Below, one piece after another: positions 58,801-64,000 of a stretch of 64,000 bases of DNA. The number at the start of each line of letters is the position of its first letter. Position 1 is the stretch's first letter. A model generated the notes under the pieces. That model saw nothing but the letters and a program-made list of their open reading frames with translations, searched no databases and was not told the origin of the DNA. This DNA is from DASUCS01 sp041166745 (lineage in GTDB: Bacteria; Actinomycetota; Acidimicrobiia; Acidimicrobiales; JACDCH01), in contig JBEEGH010000028.1 of assembly GCA_041166745.1 (NCBI GenBank), positions 248,001 to 312,000 on the forward strand. Direction: 5' to 3'. The position numbers and the translations under genes were made by a program.

Positions 58801-61124
58801 ACCCCAATCTTCTCGCGTCCCAGCGGGATCTTCTCGCGTCCAGCGGCCACGAGCGGGCGTTCACGTCGCGGACGGCCGTTGACCTGCGGGGCGAGCGGTG
58901 TTCTGGCTGGTGCAGGGAGGATGATTTCAGGAAGCTCGACGTGTTCGGTGATGCCGATTCGATCGTGGATCCGGCGAAGGAACGGCGGTGCCCACCAGTT
59001 CACTTCACCGGCCAAACGCATGAATGCGGGCACGAGCGTGCCCCGAATCACGAACGCGTCCATCAGGATCGCCAAGGCGAGCCCGATTCCGAACAACTTG
59101 ATGAAGGTGACCTGCGAGGTCGCGAACGCAAGGAACACGACAGACATCAGGAGCGCGGCGGCGGTGACGATCCGGCCTGTGCGCTCCAGTCCAACAGCGA
59201 CTGAACGCACATTGTCCCCCGTGCGGTCGTGCTCTTCCTTGATGCGCGACAACAGGAAGACCTCGTAGTCCATCGACATCCCGAAGGCGACACAGAACAT
59301 GAGGATCGGCGTCGTCGAGTCGAGCGCGCCGGTCGGGGTGAAGTCGAGCACGCCCGACAAGTGACCGTCTTGGAAGATCCACACCATCGCACCGAAGGTG
59401 GCGCTCAGACTGAGCAGGTTGAGCACGACCGCCTTCGCCGGCACCACGACGCTGCCGAACATCAAGAACATCAGCACGAAGGTGATCGCGGCGATGAGCA
59501 GCAATGCGAGCGGAAGCTTCGAGAACAGCCCCGCCTTCGAGTCGACGAGTTGCGCCGACATTCCCGCGACCTGCACCTTGAACGGCGCCTGCACGGCCCG
59601 CACGTCCTTCACGAGTTGCTCGCCTTGGTCGGACAGCGGTTCGACTGACGGGATCACGCTGACGAAGGTGGCGCCGTCGGCAACGAACCGGGTGTACAAC
59701 GCCGGGTTGCTGTCCGCCGGCCGCGCGAACCCACCGGGGAGGTAGCTGCCTGTCGCCGCATCAATACGCGAAACGCCGGGCAACGTCGCCAGCTGCTTGG
59801 CGTACGCGTCGATCTCGGCGGCTCGAGTGCCGGCGTCCACGCCCGGCGCGACGACCGAGAGCGCCCCGACCTCTTTCGACGGGAACTCGCGGCGGATGAT
59901 GTCGCTCACCTGGCGAGCGGGTTTGTCCGGTGGCAACACACGATCGTCGGGCAAGCTCAGCTGCATCCGCAGCGCTGGGCTGCCGAGAAACAACAGCACG
60001 ATGATCGCGGCCGTGGCGAAGGGGATCGGTCGCCGCATGACCCGAAGGGCCATGTTGTGCCAGAACCCTTCCTCGGGCGGCTGGATGGCTTGGCGGCGAA
60101 TCGTGAGTGCGTCGACACGCCGCCCGAGAACGGCCAGAAGCGCCGGCAACACGACCACTGCGTACAGCCCGGCGAGCGCAGCGACTGCGATGCCGGCGTA
60201 GGCGAACGACTTCAGGAAGGCGAGCGGGAAGACCAACAGCGCACACAGCGATGCTCCGACCGTGAGCGCGCTGAAGGCGACCGTGCGTCCTGCGGTCGCG
60301 ACGGTGCGCTCGATGGCGATCGGTGGTTCGGCACCGGCTCGCAACTCCTCGCGGTACCGCGAGACGATGAACAGGCTGTAGTCGATCGCGAGCCCGAGAC
60401 CCATTCCGGTCGTGAGGTTCAACGAGAACACCGACACCTCGGTGAAGCTGTTGATCACGAGGAGCACGAGGAACGTGCCGACGATCGAGAGCGCGCCGAT
60501 GGCCAGCGGGAGGAGTGCGGCGACGCCGCTTCCGAAGACGAGCAACAGGAGCAGCAGGGTGATCGGCAGCGCGATCATCTCGGCCCGCACGAGATCGTGC
60601 TCGATCGTGCGGCCGACCTCGCGGAAGATCTCACCGAAGCCGCCGACGGCGACCGTGATGCCTCCGCCGGACCGGGTGTATTTGGGGCCGAGCGCATCCA
60701 TCGCCTTGTTCAGCTCGTTCGATGTTCCGTCGAACCGGGCGAACACGATCGCCCGATGGCCGTCAGCGGTCTTGAGTGGCGGCGCGTTGCCCGTGGTCCA
60801 GTACGACGCCGCGAACACGACACCGGGTTCCTGGCTCAGCTCGGTCGTGAGCGATTGGCCGGCGGCCGCGATGCCGGGGTCGTCGACGGTGACGCCGGGG
60901 TCCGCGGTGACCAGCAGCAAGATGTTCGGCAAGCCCGCTTGGGTGAAGTGATCGTCCAGGTACTGCTGGGCCTTGGTCGACTCTGCACCCGGATCGTCGA
61001 AGCCGCCGGACGAGAGGCTGGACGCTACGTTGCCGCCCAACATGGCCGACAACGCGAACGCCACCACCGCGGCGATGAGGATGAACCGGCGACGCCGAAC
61101 GATGAGGCGGGCGATTTTCACCAT
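58797..61124 (-). CDS. MMPL/RND-family lipid exporter-like membrane protein
   Basis: Integral membrane protein of 775 residues. The topology is that of MMPL proteins: one helix (residues about 13-35), a large external domain with LDDHFTQAGLPNILLLV, a block of five helices around MGLGLAIDYSLFIVSRYREEL, a second external domain, and a second five-helix block with FGMSMDYEVFLLSRIKEEHD. Those two GLxxDYxxF and MSMDYEVF motifs carry the proton-relay Asp-Tyr pairs. Such proteins export complex lipids in actinobacteria. ATG at 61124; longer frames lack family support. First gene of the operon with receiver and fabZ. Confidence 0.93.
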   Translation of the reverse strand: MVKIARLIVRRRRFILIAAVVAFALSAMLGGNVASSLSSGGFDDPGAESTKAQQYLDDHFTQAGLPNILLLVTADPGVTVDDPGIAAAGQSLTTELSQEPGVVFAASYWTTGNAPPLKTADGHRAIVFARFDGTSNELNKAMDALGPKYTRSGGGITVAVGGFGEIFREVGRTIEHDLVRAEMIALPITLLLLLLVFGSGVAALLPLAIGALSIVGTFLVLLVINSFTEVSVFSLNLTTGMGLGLAIDYSLFIVSRYREELRAGAEPPIAIERTVATAGRTVAFSALTVGASLCALLVFPLAFLKSFAYAGIAVAALAGLYAVVVLPALLAVLGRRVDALTIRRQAIQPPEEGFWHNMALRVMRRPIPFATAAIIVLLFLGSPALRMQLSLPDDRVLPPDKPARQVSDIIRREFPSKEVGALSVVAPGVDAGTRAAEIDAYAKQLATLPGVSRIDAATGSYLPGGFARPADSNPALYTRFVADGATFVSVIPSVEPLSDQGEQLVKDVRAVQAPFKVQVAGMSAQLVDSKAGLFSKLPLALLLIAAITFVLMFLMFGSVVVPAKAVVLNLLSLSATFGAMVWIFQDGHLSGVLDFTPTGALDSTTPILMFCVAFGMSMDYEVFLLSRIKEEHDRTGDNVRSVAVGLERTGRIVTAAALLMSVVFLAFATSQVTFIKLFGIGLALAILMDAFVIRGTLVPAFMRLAGEVNWWAPPFLRRIHDRIGITEHVELPEIILPAPARTPLAPQVNGRPRRERPLVAAGREKIPLGREKIGV

Positions 61125-61160
61125 CTGGTCATCGTCCAGAACAGATGGTTCCCTGTCCAG

Positions 61161-62798
61161 ATGACAGTCGTCACGTTCCCCGGAGCACGTCGACCGGATC
61201 GGCAGCGTTGGGTGGCCGACCACGGGTTGCGGCTCGCCGTGTGGGAGTGGGGCGATGCCGGTGCCCCGCCGCTTCTGCTCGCGCATGGCGGGTTCGATTT
61301 CGCGGGCACGTACGACGTTTTCGCGCCGATGCTGGCAGATGCCGGTTGGCGGGTGGTGAGTTGGGATCAACGCGGTCACGGCGACTCCGACCATGCGGTG
61401 CTCTACAGCTGGGACAGCGATGTGCGAGACGCGCTCGCGGTGCTCGATTCGACGACGCGCGAGCCGGTGCCCTTCGTCGGGCACTCGAAGGGCGGCAGCG
61501 TCGTCATGCAGATGGCGGAGGCGATGCCGCACCGCTGTACGCATCTCGTCAACCTCGACGGCCTGCCGTCACGGCGGAGCTGGCCCGACGTTCCCGATCA
61601 CGAGCGCACGCGCCTGCTCGCGAGTGAGCTCCGAGCGTGGCTCGACCATCGCGCCGCGGCTTCGAGCAAGGAGCGCAAGACCGGCACGATCGACGACCTC
61701 GCGAAACGCCGTCAGCGGATGAACCCGAGGCTGACGCTCGAGTGGCTCCGGTATCTCGTGACCGTCGGCGCTCGCGAGGATGCTCCCGGGCAGTTCCGGT
61801 GGAAGCTCGATCCGATCATGCGCTTCGGCGGTTTCGGTCCGTGGCGGCCCGAGTGGTCGATGATGCGCATGCCCGGTCTCGCGATGCCCGTGCTCGGCGT
61901 ACTCGGCCTCGTGGGTGAGTCGATGGGTTGGGGCACCCAGCCCGAGGACGTGGCGCATTTCCTTCCGCCGGGTGGCGTGCTCGTCCCGCTCGAGGACAGC
62001 GGCCACTTCGTTCACATCGAACACCCCCGCAGAGTGGCCGACCTCGTCCTCGACTTCATCGGCGCCCCACCCGTTCGCGCCTCGTGGGGACCCGTCGGCG
62101 AGGGAACCCCCGCCCCCGATCGCGCCACACGCCCGACTGCCCCCGCCGCGCCAATCATCCGTCTGCGCCACGCTCGCGCCGAGTTGGCGTTGCACGAACT
62201 GCAAGCGGGACAGGGACGAGCCCTATTGCTCCTTCATGGTCTCGCCGAACGATCGCCCGATGTGTTGCCGCCACATCTCGCGGGCTGGCCGGGCCCGGTC
62301 TTCGCGCTGGACTTCGTGGGGCATGGCCTGTCGACGGTCCCGCACGGCGGCGGCTACACCGCCGAGATGCTGCTGGCCGACGCCGACACCGCGCTACGGC
62401 ATCTCGGTGAAGCAACGGTGCTCGGGCGTGGCCTCGGCGCGTACGTCGCACTGTTGCTCGCCGGCGCGCGCCCTGACGCGGTGCGCGGAGCGATTCTCTT
62501 CGACGGACCGGGGATACTCGGCGGCGGCACGGGCCCCGGCCCATCCGTCGTTGCCGCCGTCGATTCGACTGCGCCGGCCCCACCCGATCCATTCGCGCTG
62601 GCCGAGCTGTCGCGCGATCTCAGGCCGCCGGACTACGCCTCGAGCTTTGTGCGACTGGCCACCCAATCGTCGTCGTTGGAGCACCCGATTACGGTTGCGT
62701 CGGTCAACCGTCCCGACTGGGTCGAGGCCGTTGTGCGGGAGCCGGGCGTGCTCACGCTGTCATTGGCGGATGCCCTTGCGAACTACGCAAGGGCCTGA
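61161..62798 (+). CDS. Tandem alpha/beta hydrolase, second domain lacking nucleophile
   Basis: Protein of 545 residues made of two alpha/beta-hydrolase folds. Domain 1 (about 15-290) has HGGFDFAGTY at the oxyanion site, DQRGHGDSD, nucleophile Ser109 in VGHSKGG, and a late His in DSGHFVHIEHP, so it looks active. A Pro/Ala linker follows. Domain 2 (about 330-545) repeats the pattern with LLLLHGLAE, DFVGHGLST and VLGRGLGAY, but Gly424 sits where Ser is needed, so it is probably inactive or regulatory. The substrate is unknown. ATG at 61161 is 36 bases from the divergent MMPL gene. Confidence 0.87.
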   Translation: MTVVTFPGARRPDRQRWVADHGLRLAVWEWGDAGAPPLLLAHGGFDFAGTYDVFAPMLADAGWRVVSWDQRGHGDSDHAVLYSWDSDVRDALAVLDSTTREPVPFVGHSKGGSVVMQMAEAMPHRCTHLVNLDGLPSRRSWPDVPDHERTRLLASELRAWLDHRAAASSKERKTGTIDDLAKRRQRMNPRLTLEWLRYLVTVGAREDAPGQFRWKLDPIMRFGGFGPWRPEWSMMRMPGLAMPVLGVLGLVGESMGWGTQPEDVAHFLPPGGVLVPLEDSGHFVHIEHPRRVADLVLDFIGAPPVRASWGPVGEGTPAPDRATRPTAPAAPIIRLRHARAELALHELQAGQGRALLLLHGLAERSPDVLPPHLAGWPGPVFALDFVGHGLSTVPHGGGYTAEMLLADADTALRHLGEATVLGRGLGAYVALLLAGARPDAVRGAILFDGPGILGGGTGPGPSVVAAVDSTAPAPPDPFALAELSRDLRPPDYASSFVRLATQSSSLEHPITVASVNRPDWVEAVVREPGVLTLSLADALANYARA

Positions 62799-62817
62799 TC
62801 ATTCGAGTGAGGTGCTC

Positions 62818-63210
62818 ATGCTGAAGGAATTCAAGGCATTCATCATGCGGGGCAACGTCGTCGACCTTGCCGTTGCCGTCGTCCTCGGTGCCGCGTTCGG
62901 TGCTGTCGTCACATCGCTCGTCGAGAACATCATCACCCCGCTCATCGGAATTCCTGGCAAGACGGATTTCGGGTCGCTGCACTTCACGATCAACGACAGC
63001 GTGTTCCGCTACGGGCAGTTTCTGAACACGCTCATCTCGTTCGTGTCGATCGCCGCCGCGATCTTCTTCTTCGTCATCAAGCCGCTCAACATGCTCGCCG
63101 AGCGCCGCAAGCGCGGTGAGGCCGCTGAGGAAGACACCCCGGCGCCGTCCGACGAGGCGTTGATCCTCGCCGAGATCCGCGAGCTACTGCGCGCGCAGCA
63201 GGCGCGTTAG
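62818..63210 (+). CDS. mscL: Large-conductance mechanosensitive channel MscL
   Basis: Pentameric inner-membrane channel that opens under hypoosmotic stress. The 130-residue protein has LKEFKAFIMRGNVVDLAVAVVLGAAFG, the N-terminal helix and pore-lining TM1, then a short loop, TM2 (FVSIAAAIFFFVIKPLNML) and an acidic C-terminal helix. ATG at 62818 has GTGAGG upstream; GTG 62812 is an alternative two codons earlier. The last 27 bases overlap the convergent CrtO-like gene. Confidence 0.95.
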   Translation: MLKEFKAFIMRGNVVDLAVAVVLGAAFGAVVTSLVENIITPLIGIPGKTDFGSLHFTINDSVFRYGQFLNTLISFVSIAAAIFFFVIKPLNMLAERRKRGEAAEEDTPAPSDEALILAEIRELLRAQQAR

Positions 63211-63657
63211 TCGAGCGCGGTTGTAGCGCTGCACCAACAGGCAGGGCAGGTTGGCGACAAGCGCGTAGACCAACATCAGCACTGCAACCCACCACCAGTT
63301 CCACACGACGAACACCGGCGTGGCCAGCATGATCGTCCAATGCGTCCACTCGGCGCGGCGCGTCTCGATGACGAATCGCTCGAGGACCTCGCGGTCGCGG
63401 GTGCGGACAGATCGTTTCGAGAATCCACCCGTGAACAGCGCGCCGGCCTCTGGCAGGCGGTCCTTCCATCGCTTGATCCCCAGCCGCTCGTACACGCGAC
63501 CGCCGTTCTCGAAGGCGCGGAGCCGGTACAGCCACGAGTCGTCGGCGAAGGCGGCCGCCGGACGGCGATGAGCCCAGTACCCGACGGCGGCACTCCATCC
63601 TCCCCACACCGCGACATCCAGAACGACCATCGCCCACTCCGGAAGGTCAGCTACCAA
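63184..63657 (-). CDS. CrtO-like membrane protein (glycosyl-diaponeurosporenoate acyltransferase family)
   Basis: Membrane protein of 157 residues with three hydrophobic segments. The core KRWKDRLPEAGALFTGGFSK, LERFVIETRRAEWTHW and NLPCLLVQRYNRARL matches the family named after staphylococcal CrtO, the last enzyme of staphyloxanthin synthesis. No carotenoid genes are in the window, and such stand-alone members are common, so the true substrate is unknown. ATG at 63657 overlaps the end of the EAL-domain gene by seven bases, suggesting one transcript. Confidence 0.82.
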   Translation of the reverse strand: MVADLPEWAMVVLDVAVWGGWSAAVGYWAHRRPAAAFADDSWLYRLRAFENGGRVYERLGIKRWKDRLPEAGALFTGGFSKRSVRTRDREVLERFVIETRRAEWTHWTIMLATPVFVVWNWWWVAVLMLVYALVANLPCLLVQRYNRARLTRLLRAQ

Positions 63658-64000
63658 CGGGGATTGCGAGCCAGCAGTTCGTCGAGCGCGTGCGGCGTGA
63701 GCGGCTTGGCCATGAGGAAGCCCTGCGCCATGTCACAGCCCAGCGCGCGCAGCTCGCTCAGTTGCTCCTGCGTCTCGACCCCTTCGGCGATGGCCTTCAT
63801 GCCCAGCGTGTGCGCCAGGCTCACGACCGCGGCGACGATCGCCCGGTCCTCAGCGTCGCCCGTTTGCGCGTCGAGGCCGTCCACGAAGGCACGATCGACC
63901 TTGAGCAGCTCGACGGGGAATCGCCGCAGATAGGCGAGCGACGAGTAGCCCGTGCCGAAATCATCGACGGCCAGCCGCACGCCCAGATCCTTGAGCGCGC
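63651..64000 (-). CDS. EAL-domain protein, C-terminal part (5' end outside window)
   Basis: The frame is open to the window edge and begins ALKDLGVRLAVDDFGTGYSS. It contains the EAL-domain landmarks DDFGTGYSSLAYLRRFPV, LLKVDRAFV, AEGVETQEQLSEL and AQGFLMAKPL (about 115 residues). The metal-binding DD and the catalytic Glu in EGVET are intact, so this part is compatible with cyclic-di-GMP phosphodiesterase activity. The EAL motif itself and any GGDEF, PAS or membrane domain lie beyond the window. Coupled to the CrtO-like gene. Confidence 0.93.
   Translation of the reverse strand, partial: ALKDLGVRLAVDDFGTGYSSLAYLRRFPVELLKVDRAFVDGLDAQTGDAEDRAIVAAVVSLAHTLGMKAIAEGVETQEQLSELRALGCDMAQGFLMAKPLTPHALDELLARNPRW

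Noticed and set aside
1..64000. Mobile element, prophage, CRISPR array or defence island
   Set aside because: No transposase, integrase, recombinase, phage structural gene, cas gene or spaced repeats were found in any frame.

Overview
The window is high-GC DNA with tightly packed genes, frequent GTG and TTG starts and many 1-11 base start/stop overlaps. Gene content points to the Actinomycetota: an actinobacterial-length BldC, the PurS/PurQ/PurL form of FGAM synthase, sortase-type surface proteins and an MMPL lipid exporter. The style resembles Acidimicrobiia, but that placement is an inference. I found no tRNA or rRNA genes, CRISPR arrays, transposases, integrases or phage genes. No gene-free stretch exceeds about 250 bases.

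Layout. (1) 1-4050: the 3' part of clpB, a structured leader, a secreted LPRTG-type surface protein, then a strong Rho-independent terminator. (2) 4110-13378: purine genes purA-purD-purE, purB-purC-purS-purQ and purL on the plus strand, with two small conserved unknown genes inserted on the minus strand (a B-box-like zinc protein and a basic/helical protein). (3) 13379-14119: an SDR oxidoreductase. (4) 14130-51854: a surface-polysaccharide locus of about 38 kb. (5) 51907-54475: the purine genes resume with purF and purM. (6) 54507-64000: orphan receivers, an orphan ParA with a zinc-ribbon partner, pyrE, a branched-chain amino acid dehydrogenase, bldC, an MMPL-receiver-FabZ operon, a double alpha/beta hydrolase, mscL, a CrtO-like membrane protein and the end of an EAL-domain protein.

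The polysaccharide locus encodes an initiating undecaprenyl-phosphate sugar transferase, fifteen further glycosyltransferases (nine GT4-like, four GT2-like, one GT8, one GT-C) and a GtrA-like membrane protein. It also has a Wzz-like chain-length protein, a separate tyrosine-rich BY-kinase and a Wzy/O-antigen-ligase-like protein. A Wzm/Wzt ABC exporter carries a C-terminal extension on its ATPase. Tailoring enzymes comprise five methyltransferases, two OafA-type acyltransferases and one sulfotransferase. Sugar-nucleotide genes are a glucose-1-phosphate cytidylyltransferase, a CDP-glucose-4,6-dehydratase-like enzyme, a 3,5-epimerase-like cupin and an NAD-dependent epimerase/reductase. At the right edge lie a coiled-coil protein, a DUF4012 membrane protein and an LSRTG-tailed surface protein, which may act at the envelope. 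The locus mixes Wzy-type and ABC-type assembly parts, and no Wzx flippase is visible.

The purine genes supply most steps from PRPP to AMP (F, D, S/Q/L, M, E, C, B, A). purN, purH and purK are not in the window.
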